From contig JBEKWN010000091.1 of NCBI GenBank assembly GCA_049513055.1, positions 1 through 23,268 of the forward strand: 23,268 bases of DNA, read 5' to 3'. Each line of letters starts with the position of its first letter. Position 1 is the first letter of the stretch. The notes beneath the pieces are model-generated. The model was given only the letters and a program-made list of their open reading frames with translations, was not told the DNA's origin and did no database searches. The stretch comes from UBA1163 sp049513055 (lineage in GTDB: Bacteria; Desulfobacterota; BSN033; UBA1163). This document shows positions 1 through 6,376 of the stretch, in pieces. The position numbers and the translations under genes are program-made.

Positions 1-164
1 GAGTTGATGAACTCAAAAATCGGCCAAATGGTGCTATTTGGTCTTAATTACCCTCGGCTATCATTCATCGAAACTTAAATGTTCAGATATTTTTGAATTG
101 GGCTTTTTGAGCAACAGCCCGTGTAGACCCGACACCCATTCTCGACTCTAATAGAAGATTTTTA

Positions 165-193
165 TTGACAAATACATATAAAATACATATAAT
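165..193 (+). promoter_or_regulatory. Consensus sigma70 promoter with tandem operator-like repeat, upstream of brnT
   Basis: TTGACA (165-170) and TATAAT (188-193) are separated by exactly 17 nt, a perfect consensus. The spacer and -10 consist of a perfect 11-bp tandem repeat, AATACATATAA at 171-181 and 182-192. In TA operons such repeats are commonly bound by the antitoxin for autorepression; that role is inferred here. The -10 ends only 3 nt before the brnT ATG and no Shine-Dalgarno (SD) sequence is visible, so the transcript would be leaderless or nearly so. Confidence 0.8.
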
Positions 194-196
194 TCT

Positions 197-469
197 ATGA
201 AGGTTGTTTGGAATACGAAAAAGGCAGCAGCAAATATTCGGAATCATGGAATCGAGTTTTCCCATCCCGCAACCGTGCTTGACGATCCCATGGCGATAAC
301 CATTGAAGACACCCGGCACGGTGAGCAGTGTTTTGTAACTGTCGGGGCAGATATTTTGGGCAAGGTGTTAGTGGTTGTTTACGCTTATTCGGGTGAGGAG
401 GAAATTAGATTGATTTTAGCCCGGAAGGCAACTCCAAAAGAGCGGAGGGTTTATGAGCAAAAAGAATGA
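197..469 (+). CDS. brnT: BrnT family type II toxin (ribonuclease)
   Basis: A 90-residue protein matching the BrnT/DUF497 family along its whole length. It has the N-terminal VWNTKKAAANIRNHGIEF block, the central DDPMAITIEDTRHGE stretch, and the conserved C-terminal IRLILARKATPKERRVYE motif whose Arg/Glu residues are typical of this RelE-like RNase fold. BrnT cleaves RNA and is neutralised by BrnA, normally encoded just downstream. Here the next ORF starts inside the brnT 3' end (453) and begins like BrnA but is broken, so the toxin appears to lack its full cognate antitoxin. Length is normal and no internal damage is seen. The ATG at 197 is the only plausible start and has no SD. Confidence 0.9.
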   Translation: MKVVWNTKKAAANIRNHGIEFSHPATVLDDPMAITIEDTRHGEQCFVTVGADILGKVLVVVYAYSGEEEIRLILARKATPKERRVYEQKE

Positions 470-629
470 AATCCTGCAAGAATATGACTTCAGCAAAGGC
501 AAGGGAGGAGCAGTTATCCCCCATAAGGGTAAGACCAGAATCATCGTTTCACTTCGGCAGATGTGCGCAGAATTTATAGGATCTGGCTTGGGCCCATTTA
601 TGCTTGGGCAGGACAGTACCGACAAGTGA
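453..629 (+). pseudogene. BrnA-like antitoxin remnant, truncated by a deletion into fic
   Basis: The reading frame starts at ATG 453, overlapping the end of brnT by 17 nt as expected for a brnTA operon. Its first ~30 residues (EYDFSKGKGGAVIPHKGKTR and the preceding MSKKNEILQ) resemble the N-terminus of BrnA-type antitoxins. After Lys-Thr-Arg-Ile-Ile, at about base 545, the sequence stops looking like an antitoxin: the expected ribbon-helix-helix and C-terminal helix are absent. The bases then encode Fic protein in another frame, and the brnA frame runs to a TGA at 627-629 without meaning. I read this as a deletion joining the 5' part of brnA to the middle of fic. Confidence 0.65.
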
Positions 630-1011
630 ACCTCAGCAAAGGTGACTTTCCGTTCGCTGCTGCAAATGAGATTCCGCGATTGATGATGGAGTTTGAGAAA
701 GGACCTCTTCGTGAATACACACCTTGTCGGTTTGCTGTGATGATGGAGATAGTGAGAGCCATTGCCGTCGTCCACACCGAATTATTATTGATCCACCCAT
801 TTCGAGAAGGCAATGGGCGAGTCGTCCGTCTTCTGGCGATCTTGATGGCTTTACAGGCAGGACTGCCCCCCTTGGATTTTGGTGGTGTAAAGGGAAGAAA
901 AGGCAAGAGTATTTTGCAGCGGTGCAAGCTGGTTTGGATAGAGACTATAAACCAATGGAGGGGGTGTTCAATGCCGTGATCCGTAGGACACGACGGATTC
1001 ATGAAGTATAG
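533..1011 (+). pseudogene. Fic family (AMPylase/death-on-curing-like) gene, N-truncated and frameshifted
   Basis: From about 548 the frame containing GTG 563 encodes FTSADVRRIYRIWLGPIY, then WAGQYR, NLSKGDFPFA and the Fic catalytic motif HPFREGNGR, matching HxFx(D/E)GNxR. Fic enzymes usually transfer AMP from ATP to target proteins. The frame is closed by a TAA at 530-532, so residues N-terminal to the Fic core are missing. Near 889-898 homology leaves this frame (whose own ORF ends at 979) and continues in the -1 frame as KGKKRQEYFAAVQAGLDR to the TAG at 1009-1011, the expected Fic C-terminal helix. The gene is therefore broken twice unless a shorter frameshifted product is made; the junction has the form A AAG GGA. 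The catalytic motif itself is intact. Confidence 0.8.
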
Positions 1012-1189
1012 GGGGTTTGCCCCCGGGTGGACGAAAACCAGGAGCTTCAGATACCACTCCGTGAATACCTTCGATGGCTGTTGATGAAGAAACCACTACG
1101 GAGAGCAGTTTTTGCCGACTTTTAGAATCTTTTAGATAAGGATTTGTTTGGATTAAAGACTTCCGATTCACAATAATATAATATAACAA
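968..1189 (-). CDS. Possible small Fic-antitoxin-like ORF or remnant (STAIEG motif)
   Basis: This minus-strand ORF overlaps the fic 3' end. Its middle reads PYLKDSKSRQKLL then VVSSSTAIEGIHG. The run S-T-A-I-E-G fits the (S/T)xxxE(G/N) inhibitory helix that blocks ATP binding in Fic enzymes, found either in separate antitoxins such as VbhA or in the Fic N-terminus. The possible starts are TTG 1189 or GTG 1171; neither has a convincing SD. The last third merely mirrors fic and is unlikely to be native. It could be a genuine small antitoxin, an inverted remnant of one, or chance, so confidence is limited. Confidence 0.35.
   Translation of the reverse strand: MLYYIIVNRKSLIQTNPYLKDSKSRQKLLSVVVSSSTAIEGIHGVVSEAPGFRPPGGKPPILHESVVSYGSRH
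1011..1024. terminator. GC hairpin at the fic stop codon
   Basis: GGGGG (1011-1015) TTTG CCCCC (1020-1024) forms a perfect 5-bp GC stem directly at the TAG of the fic remnant. There is no U-tract, so termination is uncertain. Confidence 0.3.
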
Positions 1190-1257
1190 AATTTCAATTT
1201 AGTCATATTGATCTCCGGAAGCCTTATGGCCTCGGTGGCGCGTCTATACTATTCACA

Positions 1258-1281
1258 GGTGTCCTCCATAAAAAAGTTGGC
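1258..1281 (+). repeat. Dispersed repeat A, copy 1
   Basis: Matches the core CATCCATAAAAAAGTTGG with one change (CTCCATAAAAAAGTTGGC). A short-word repeat tract follows at 1336-1368. The gap 1012-1460 otherwise holds only hairpins, this repeat and the promoter of the next TA pair. Confidence 0.85.
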
Positions 1282-1302
1282 GATTTCAAATGCGGATTGC
1301 GG

Positions 1303-1319
1303 CTGTCTGCCGCAGACAG
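1303..1319. repeat. Perfect 8-bp inverted repeat
   Basis: CTGTCTGC (1303-1310) C GCAGACAG (1312-1319) is a perfect palindrome around one base. It lies between repeat A copy 1 and the short-word tract, looks like an intergenic palindromic element, and has no U-tract. Confidence 0.6.
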
Positions 1320-1397
1320 GAGTTTCGGAATACGGAATGAATAAATAACGCATGAACGAGTTAATGGTCATTTCGTTCTGGAAGCGTGGACATAGGC

Positions 1398-1427
1398 TTT
1401 ACAATTGAACAAGAATAGATGTATTAT
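1398..1427 (+). promoter_or_regulatory. Sigma70-like promoter of the Phd/RelE operon
   Basis: TTTACA (1398-1403), an 18-nt spacer and TATTAT (1422-1427) lie 33 nt upstream of the antitoxin start, which also has an SD (GGGAGG, 1448-1453). Confidence 0.55.
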
Positions 1428-1460
1428 GTTTTAAGGTTAAGCAAAACGGGAGGTTAAGAT

Positions 1461-1670
1461 ATGAAAGGTAAAGTGAAGAGAAAAACTCCTGAGATTGTCT
1501 TCAGAGAGGGCAAACCCTCAGCGGTCATTCTTGATATTGATGACTACCGACAAATGTTAGAGCGTCTGGAGGATTTTGAGGATTTGAATATGCTCAAAGA
1601 AATGAGGAAAAGACCTCTTAAGTTCAGAAAGCTAGAGGACTTTTTGAAGGAGTATCATCCAAGTGTATGA
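1461..1670 (+). CDS. Phd/YefM family antitoxin
   Basis: A 69-residue protein containing the Phd/YefM signature EGKPSAVILDIDDYRQMLERLED. This is the strand-helix segment in which these antitoxins dimerise, followed by a charged tail (residues ~45-69) that would wrap the toxin. The family binds and neutralises RelE/ParE-fold toxins and represses its own promoter. The N-terminus is short compared with classical Phd proteins, which is common in RelE-linked members. Start ATG 1461 has SD GGGAGG at 7-nt spacing. The stop overlaps the toxin's GTG start by 8 nt, the usual coupled TA arrangement. Confidence 0.8.
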   Translation: MKGKVKRKTPEIVFREGKPSAVILDIDDYRQMLERLEDFEDLNMLKEMRKRPLKFRKLEDFLKEYHPSV

Positions 1671-1920
1671 AGTCTACGTTGAGAGAGCTGCTGAAAATGA
1701 CCTAAAGCATCTACCCACAACCGCCTTCCACCGGATCATTCCCGAGATTAAAACCTTAGCTGAAAACCCAAGACCTTCAGGATGCCGCAAACTTACCGGT
1801 TCAAAGAATGATTGGCGTATTAGAATTGGAGAATATCGTGTCTTTTATGAAATTGATGAGAAAACAAAGGCCGTGAGGATCATGTGAGTGCGACATCGTC
1901 GTGAAGTATACCGGAGATAA
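1663..1920 (+). pseudogene. RelE/ParE-fold toxin interrupted by an in-frame TGA near the C-terminus
   Basis: Starting at GTG 1663 inside the antitoxin stop, the protein reads as a RelE-type mRNA interferase: EVYVERAAENDLKHLP, then NPRPSGCRKLTGSKNDWRIR and IGEYRVFYEIDEKTKAVRIM. A TGA at 1885-1887 ends it after 74 residues. The same frame continues as VRHRREVYRR to TAA 1918-1920, exactly the conserved RelE C-terminal strand. Homologues usually have Arg where the TGA stands, so a single CGA-to-TGA transition explains the break. The lost His/Arg/Tyr-rich tail contributes catalytic residues in RelE/YoeB-type toxins, so the truncated product is probably inactive. TGA readthrough cannot be excluded. 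Confidence 0.8.
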
Positions 1921-1998
1921 CATCTATACGCTAGTGGGTACTGGTTCCTATGTTCTATTGAAAACCGGACGGATGTAAATTATTGATCAAAAGAACCG

Positions 1999-2022
1999 TT
2001 ATCATCCATAAAAAAGTTGGCC
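1999..2022 (+). repeat. Dispersed repeat A, copy 2
   Basis: ATCATCCATAAAAAAGTTGG with flanking bases, followed immediately by a short-word tract (2024-2060, AAGTCATTGAGTCAATAGG). It lies 86 nt upstream of the nitrilase start. Confidence 0.9.
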
Positions 2023-2107
2023 CAATTATTAAGTCATTGAGTCAATAGGTAATTGATAATCGAGGTTTTAAAGAAAGCCTATGCTTAGGGATTTAAGGAG
2101 AACTGAA

Positions 2108-3103
2108 ATGAATATTGTTCGTGCTGCAGTGGTCCAGGATAGTCCATTTGTTTTTAATCGGAAGGCAACCCTTGAAAAAGTTCACGCCTTAGTGAATCAG
2201 GCGGCCAGGGAAGGAGCGCAACTGGTGGTCATCCCCGAGGCTTTTGTATCGGCCTATCCTAAGGGTTTGGACTTTGGCGCCCGGATGGGTTCCCGCACGC
2301 CAGAAGGGCGCGAGGATTTCAGGCGCTATTACGAAAGCGCTATGGATGTGCCCGGTCCTGCATGTGAAGCCCTGGGGAAGGCTGCACGTGATGCCAGGGT
2401 TTTCCTGGTCATCGGCGTCATCGAGCGTGAGGGCGGAACACTTTATTGTACAGTCCTCTTCTTTTCGCCAGACGGAGTGTTGATGGGTAAACATCGAAAG
2501 CTGATGCCAACAGCTATGGAGCGGTTGGTTTGGGGATTTGGTGATGGCTCGACCCTGCCGGTATTTGATACCCCTCTGGGAAAGATCGGGAGCGTCATTT
2601 GTTGGGAGAACTATATGCCCATGCTTCGCATGCATATGTACGCTCAGGGGATCCAACTCTATTGTGCACCTACGGCCGACGACCGGGACACTTGGCTCCC
2701 TTCGATGCGCCACATCGCTCTGGAGGGACGCTGTTTTGTCCTGAGCTGCTGCCAGTATCTCACTCGGGCCGATTGTCCGGAGAACTATGCTGCCATTCAA
2801 GGGAATGACCCGGCCACGGTTCTGATGCGCGGTGGGAGTTGCATCGTCGGCCCCCTGGGTCAGGTTTTGGCTGGGCCAAATTTTGAAAGGCCATGCATTC
2901 TGACTGCGGATCTGGATTTGGACGAGATTCCTAAAAGCAAATACGACTTCGACGTCGTCGGTCATTATTCCAGGCCAGATATTTTTCGCCTTTCCGTCAA
3001 CACTCGCCCCACCCTAGCAGTGTTTGTATCTTCAGGTGGCGATGTGGATATTTTTGATGAGGCTAATAAAGGTAAAAGCTCAAAGCAAGACGATCATGTC
3101 TAA
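2108..3103 (+). CDS. Nitrilase (carbon-nitrogen hydrolase superfamily, branch 1)
   Basis: A 331-residue cytosolic enzyme expected to hydrolyse nitriles to carboxylic acids and ammonia. The Glu-Lys-Cys triad is complete: E44 in VVIPEAF, K131 in GKHRKLMPT with E138 nearby, and nucleophile C165 in ICWENYMP. The CWENxMP context and the GDGS(T)LPVF segment are typical of true nitrilases rather than amidases. I chose ATG 2108 because AAGGAG (2095-2100) sits 7 nt before it; an in-frame ATG at 2081 lacks an SD and would add nine residues. The final residues GKSSKQDDHV are read from a dispersed intergenic repeat also found at 10882-10898, so the tail may be an acquired extension. A strong terminator follows. 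Confidence 0.9.
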   Translation: MNIVRAAVVQDSPFVFNRKATLEKVHALVNQAAREGAQLVVIPEAFVSAYPKGLDFGARMGSRTPEGREDFRRYYESAMDVPGPACEALGKAARDARVFLVIGVIEREGGTLYCTVLFFSPDGVLMGKHRKLMPTAMERLVWGFGDGSTLPVFDTPLGKIGSVICWENYMPMLRMHMYAQGIQLYCAPTADDRDTWLPSMRHIALEGRCFVLSCCQYLTRADCPENYAAIQGNDPATVLMRGGSCIVGPLGQVLAGPNFERPCILTADLDLDEIPKSKYDFDVVGHYSRPDIFRLSVNTRPTLAVFVSSGGDVDIFDEANKGKSSKQDDHV

Positions 3104-3165
3104 CTGAATTTTTGAAGCACCATTTTTGAGGTGCTTCCTTTTTTCAGTCAATTTACTCATCCTTC
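3075..3165 (+). repeat. Structured repeat D, copy 1
   Basis: Shares AAAGCTCAAAGCAAGAC (3075-3091), GCACCATTTTTGAGGT (3117-3132) and the CTTCC...CAGTCA block with copy 2 at 10882-11024, in the same order and orientation. Copy 1 lacks about 50 nt of internal sequence. It begins inside the nitrilase 3' end and includes the terminator. Confidence 0.65.
3114..3144 (+). terminator. Rho-independent terminator after nitrilase
   Basis: GAAGCACC (3114-3121) and GGTGCTTC (3130-3137) form a perfect 8-bp stem with an 8-nt AT-rich loop, followed by CTTTTTT (3138-3144). Confidence 0.85.
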
Positions 3166-3198
3166 CATCCGTCTGTTGTTAACTGAAAAGAAAAGAAC

Positions 3199-3226
3199 TT
3201 GACTTACACATAAATATGTGTAACAA
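3199..3226 (+). promoter_or_regulatory. vapBC promoter with palindromic operator
   Basis: A TTGACT -35 (3199-3204) is followed by a perfect palindrome, TTACACATAAATATGTGTAA (3204-3223, 9-bp arms, 2-nt centre). A weak -10 (TAACAA, 3221-3226) lies at its right end. Antitoxin binding here would block RNA polymerase, as is usual for VapBC autoregulation. Confidence 0.65.
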
Positions 3227-3265
3227 AGAAACTGGGTTGTGATTTTTCAAGAAGGGAGGCTTCTC

Positions 3266-3508
3266 ATGGAAAAGCAAAATATTACCCTTTCGTTGCCAAG
3301 GGAGATCCTGAAAAAGGGGAAAATGCTGGCGACCAAGAAGGGTATTTCTCTAAACGAGCTGGTCCGAGAGCTGCTCCAGAAGACTGCTGAAAATGAAGAA
3401 GGGTATCGCACTTCCGCTGATCGGCAAATAAAACGAATGAAGGAGGGAATTCCACTTGGCACGAGGGGAAAGATTTCCTGGCAGAGAGATGAATTATACC
3501 AAAGGTAA
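3266..3508 (+). CDS. Ribbon-helix-helix antitoxin of a VapBC pair
   Basis: An 80-residue protein. Residues 1-40 (KQNITLSLPREILKKGKMLA, then KKGISLNELVRELL) form a ribbon-helix-helix DNA-binding domain of the kind fused to toxin-neutralising tails in VapB-type antitoxins. The remaining ~40 charged residues would occupy the PIN active site. I chose ATG 3266 because GAAGGGAGG (3251-3259) precedes it at good spacing; the in-frame GTG 3239 lies upstream of that SD. The stop overlaps the toxin start by 20 nt. It probably represses the palindromic promoter upstream. Confidence 0.8.
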   Translation: MEKQNITLSLPREILKKGKMLATKKGISLNELVRELLQKTAENEEGYRTSADRQIKRMKEGIPLGTRGKISWQRDELYQR

Positions 3509-3920
3509 ATTTTTTGTCGATACCAACCTTCTGGTTTACGCGTACGATTCAAGTGCAGGTAAAAAATGGAGAACTTCCTTAGAAGTCCTTTCTCTGCTCT
3601 GGATACAGCGAACCGGGGTCCTCAGCACACAGGTCATCCAGGAACTTTTTGTGAGCTTGACACAAAAGGTAAAAAATCCAATTCTACCCGAAACGGCAAA
3701 GGAGATCATTTCTGACCTCCTCCGTTGGCCGCTGGTCGTGAATGATGGGGAAAATATTCTTCGAGCTGTTGATTTACAGATAAAATACCATTTTTCTTTT
3801 TGGGATAGCCTAATTCTTCAGGCTGCCATTACCTCAAAATCTGAATTCCTTCTTTCAGAGGACTTTCAAGACGGACAGGTCATTGAATCTGTGACCATCT
3901 TAAATCCATTTTTAAAATAA
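3489..3920 (+). CDS. vapC: PIN-domain toxin, VapC-like ribonuclease
   Basis: A 143-residue PIN-domain endoribonuclease with all acidic metal-binding residues: D11 in FFVDTNLL, E52 in STQVIQELF, D106 in FSFWDSLIL, and D125/D128 in LLSEDFQDG. VapC toxins cleave tRNA or rRNA when released from VapB. ATG 3489 puts FVDTN at the usual distance from the start. A TTG at 3456 preceded by AGGAGGG (3441-3447) is an alternative that adds 11 residues, and its SD is better than that at 3489, so the start is uncertain. The gene overlaps its antitoxin and shows no damage. Confidence 0.88.
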   Translation: MNYTKGKFFVDTNLLVYAYDSSAGKKWRTSLEVLSLLWIQRTGVLSTQVIQELFVSLTQKVKNPILPETAKEIISDLLRWPLVVNDGENILRAVDLQIKYHFSFWDSLILQAAITSKSEFLLSEDFQDGQVIESVTILNPFLK

Positions 3921-3939
3921 AGGTTTTGCCAGAACGGGG

Positions 3940-3986
3940 TGGGAGGAACCGAAAATTTTTGGATATTGGGACCGGTTCTCAAATTT
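3940..3986. repeat. REP-like imperfect inverted element
   Basis: GGAGGAACCGAAAATTTTTGG followed by GGGACCGGTTCTCAAATTTT gives facing AACCG/CGGTT and A/T-rich arms. The GGGACNGGTTC word recurs in altered form at 9600-9668. This resembles non-autonomous REP sequences. It sits just before repeat A copy 3 in the 3921-4179 gap. Confidence 0.35.
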
Positions 3987-4030
3987 TATTTAAAAACCAA
4001 TTAGGGACAAACTAATTATTCAAAAATTTC

Positions 4031-4052
4031 GGTGTCATCCATAAAAAGTTCG
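4031..4052 (+). repeat. Dispersed repeat A, copy 3
   Basis: GGTGTCATCCATAAAAAGTT with one A fewer in the run, then CG. It is followed by the GCATAGGGCATAG word repeat at 4063-4080. Confidence 0.85.
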
Positions 4053-4179
4053 TCATTCAAGCAGCATAGGGCATAGTGCAAAAAACATAATGTAATTTAA
4101 GAGCTCTATTTTAAAAGATGAAGAAGTTCGATTGCTGTTAAAAGACCTTTGTTTATAGTTTAGACCCAAGGGCGTTATT

Positions 4180-5358
4180 GTGTCTGAAATCATCACATTT
4201 TCTCCCTCACCATCTATATTTGGTTTTGGAGCCTTAGTAAAGCTTCTAGGGTTATTGAAATCGAGAAGTTACAAACGGATCTTCATTATCACCGATCCTC
4301 AGGTCGGCGCCAGCGAGATTTTCCAGAGGATCCTTGATTTGTTGAAAGGATCATTTGATATGGAGCTATTCGATGGCGCACCGAGTGAACCTCATAGTAT
4401 TGATGTGGATAAGCAAAAAGAACATTTCGGGTCCGATTTCGATGCCCTGTTGGGTGTTGGAGGGGGCAGTGCTATGGATTTCGCCAAAGCGCTGTCTATT
4501 ATCATGACTCACGGAGGTTTGCTTGAAGATTATGTGGGTGAAGGGACCGTTAAGGGACCGGTCATTCCGATCGTTTGTGTACCGACGACATCCGGAACCG
4601 GTTCGCAAAGCACCCAGACTGCGGTCTTTACCACAGGGGGTATTAAACTCGGATGCTCCTCTGAGTACATCCGCCCTGTCGCCTCTATCGTGGATCCGGA
4701 ACTGACGATGGGGCTTCCTCCTATTGTGACCAGAAATACGGGATTTGATGCGCTGATGCATGCCATTGAAAGCTTCATCGCCCGCCCCCATGCTCAGGTT
4801 CCGGAGCGTCCAATTCTTTATCAGGGAAGCAACCCTTTCAGTCGGAGCTTTGCCTTGGAGGCTTTTCGTTCCATTTGGGCTTCCTATCGGCAGGCCATAT
4901 CGCATGGTGATAATCGTGACGCCCGTATAGGAATGTCCATCGGATCACATTTAGCAGGTATCGCTTTCAGCCATAGTGGGCTGGGTTTAGTCCATGCGCT
5001 CGCCTCATCCCTGGGAGGTATGATCGACGTGCCCCATGGCGTCTGTCTTGCAGCCTGTACGAACATTGGTTTGAGCTATAATTTCAAGGTGTGTGAAAAG
5101 GATCTTGCCATCCTGGGGGCGATCATGGAAGGTAAAGGCGTACTCAGTTCTAACCAAGTTTCTGCGGAGCGTTTCCTGACACATATCCAGACACTGATCA
5201 GTGATTTAAACTTACCTTCCAGACCCTCAGGGCTAGGGATCAAGAAGGAAGATGCTCGAACGCTTTTTAACAATACTCTCATTCAAACAAGACGTATCAA
5301 GACAAATCCGCGCCCCCTCGACGATGAACTGCTCTTTTATATTGAAAAGGGTATATAA
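4180..5358 (+). CDS. Iron-containing (group III) alcohol dehydrogenase
   Basis: A 392-residue Fe-ADH family oxidoreductase interconverting an alcohol and an aldehyde or ketone with NAD(P). The nucleotide site GVGGGSAMD lies at 92-100 and the family signature PTTSGTGS at 135-142. Metal ligands are D190 and H194 (GFDALMHAIE), H272 (GLGLVHAL) and H286 (DVPHG). The last two keep the family's 14-residue spacing, but about a dozen extra residues (around 203-217, ARPHAQVPERPILYQG) lie between the first and second ligand pairs. The substrate cannot be told. The GTG start has AAGGG (4168-4172) at 7-nt spacing. It is a stand-alone gene flanked by repeat A copies 3 and 4. Confidence 0.9.
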   Translation: MSEIITFSPSPSIFGFGALVKLLGLLKSRSYKRIFIITDPQVGASEIFQRILDLLKGSFDMELFDGAPSEPHSIDVDKQKEHFGSDFDALLGVGGGSAMDFAKALSIIMTHGGLLEDYVGEGTVKGPVIPIVCVPTTSGTGSQSTQTAVFTTGGIKLGCSSEYIRPVASIVDPELTMGLPPIVTRNTGFDALMHAIESFIARPHAQVPERPILYQGSNPFSRSFALEAFRSIWASYRQAISHGDNRDARIGMSIGSHLAGIAFSHSGLGLVHALASSLGGMIDVPHGVCLAACTNIGLSYNFKVCEKDLAILGAIMEGKGVLSSNQVSAERFLTHIQTLISDLNLPSRPSGLGIKKEDARTLFNNTLIQTRRIKTNPRPLDDELLFYIEKGI

Positions 5359-5394
5359 TTTTCGTCTGTAAGGATTAAGAAACTTGTCCGTAAA

Positions 5395-5419
5395 AGTGTC
5401 ATCCATAAAAAAGTTGGCC
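5395..5419 (+). repeat. Dispersed repeat A, copy 4
   Basis: GTGTCATCCATAAAAAAG then TTGGCC, a full-consensus copy, 97 nt upstream of the zeta-type toxin start. Confidence 0.9.
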
Positions 5420-5515
5420 GTTTCTAAAAACGAAAAGATTGCGAGATGGGGAGAAGCGGTGTTGGGGAGATAGAAATATCTATAAAAAATTTAGTCTATC
5501 ACGGAAGAGGGTAGA

Positions 5516-6109
5516 TTGAAGAATAAAAACCTAAGGCCTAATCTTTATATCATTGCAGGCCCAAACGGAGCAGGGAAGACGACCTTTGCCCGTAAGTTTC
5601 TTCCTCAGTACGTAGAATGCCTGGAATTTGTAAACGCCGATTTCATTGCTGGTGATTTGTCACCATTCGCCCCAGAGAGAGCTGCGATTCATGCGAGGAG
5701 ACTCATGCTGGAGCAAATTCATTCTTTAACTGAGAGCGGTCTGGATTTTGGGTTTGAAACCACACTCTCAGGAAAAACATATGTGAAACTTCTGCAGGCG
5801 ATGAAAAGACGAGGATATTTTATCCATATATTTTTCCTCTGGATTGCCGATGTGGAGTTAGCCCTTGAACGCATTAAGCTGCGAGTACGAAATGGAGGGT
5901 ATCATATTCCAGAGGCTATTGTCCGCCGTCGTTTCGGCAGAAGCTTGCCCAATTTTCTTCGTTTCTATAAACCTTTTGCGGATTCATGGACAATCTTTGA
6001 TAATTCGGGTGATGTCCCCAAAATGATTGCTTTTGAGGAATCCGGAAGGCTAGAAATAGTTGATCGAGATCTTTTTGGCCTATTATTGAAATACAAGGGG
6101 AACCAATGA
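5516..6109 (+). CDS. Zeta-toxin-like P-loop kinase
   Basis: A 197-residue P-loop kinase. The Walker A motif GPNGAGKTT is at 15-23, NADFIAGDLSPFAPERAA carries the Asp and conserved acidic/Arg region typical of zeta/PezT-like proteins, and FETTLSGKTY matches the substrate loop. Classical zeta toxins phosphorylate UDP-N-acetylglucosamine and block cell-wall synthesis; for this chromosomal subfamily the substrate is unproven. TTG 5516 is the best start, preceded by GGAAGAGGG (5503-5511). The stop overlaps the downstream ATG (ATGA), so the two genes are translationally coupled. The toxin-first order is unlike epsilon-zeta. Confidence 0.85.
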   Translation: MKNKNLRPNLYIIAGPNGAGKTTFARKFLPQYVECLEFVNADFIAGDLSPFAPERAAIHARRLMLEQIHSLTESGLDFGFETTLSGKTYVKLLQAMKRRGYFIHIFFLWIADVELALERIKLRVRNGGYHIPEAIVRRRFGRSLPNFLRFYKPFADSWTIFDNSGDVPKMIAFEESGRLEIVDRDLFGLLLKYKGNQ

Positions 6110-6321
6110 AAAAGGGAAAAAAATCATCTCCTACGCTTCTGGCATATCAAGCTGAGGAGGCTCTTCGGAAGGCTGTAGCGGAGGCTATCGCTGAGCATCG
6201 CCGTAACGGAGTTCCTATTGCTATCTGGCGTGGCGGCAAAGTGGTTCGTATCCCTGCAGATCAGATCGAGGTTCGGGAACCTCAGGTTGAGTATACCGTC
6301 TCGCGTAAGAAAGGAAAATAG
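6106..6321 (+). CDS. Putative antitoxin partner of the zeta-like kinase
   Basis: A 71-residue charged protein with an amphipathic helix (residues ~14-35, EEALRKAVAEAIAEHRRNG) followed by the small beta segment VPIAIWRGGKVVRIPADQI. Similar small proteins accompany zeta-like kinases in many genomes. It does not resemble epsilon or PezA, and there is no visible DNA-binding domain. The ATG overlaps the kinase stop (ATGA). I infer an antitoxin or regulatory subunit from position alone. Confidence 0.65.
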   Translation: MKKGKKSSPTLLAYQAEEALRKAVAEAIAEHRRNGVPIAIWRGGKVVRIPADQIEVREPQVEYTVSRKKGK

Positions 6322-6373
6322 GGACACAGAGGCTGTCCCAAAATGTCATTCTGAGGCGCAAGCCGAAGAGAAT
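6321..6373. terminator. Two tandem hairpins after the zeta module
   Basis: GGGACA (6321-6326) pairs with TGTCCC (6334-6339). Just downstream CATTCT...AGAATG brackets GGC-GCAA-GCC, resembling the widespread CATTCTGAGCGAAGCGAAG-type intergenic element. There is no U-tract, so this may be a repeat rather than a true terminator. Confidence 0.35.
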
Positions 6374-6376
6374 GGG

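Noticed and set aside
1..78. Open frame at the left edge ending at TAA 76-78, with a CCAAAT/ATTTGG hairpin at 24-41
   Set aside because: About 25 residues with no recognisable family; another frame is also open to 45. It cannot be told from chance, and the hairpin has no U-tract.
1885..1887. TGA in the RelE toxin as a second selenocysteine codon
   Set aside because: Homologues have Arg rather than Cys at this position, and no hairpin of SECIS geometry follows.
2189..2965. 258-codon minus-strand open frame opposite nitrilase
   Set aside because: The + strand carries a full catalytic triad and SD; the antisense frame has no family resemblance and reflects codon bias.
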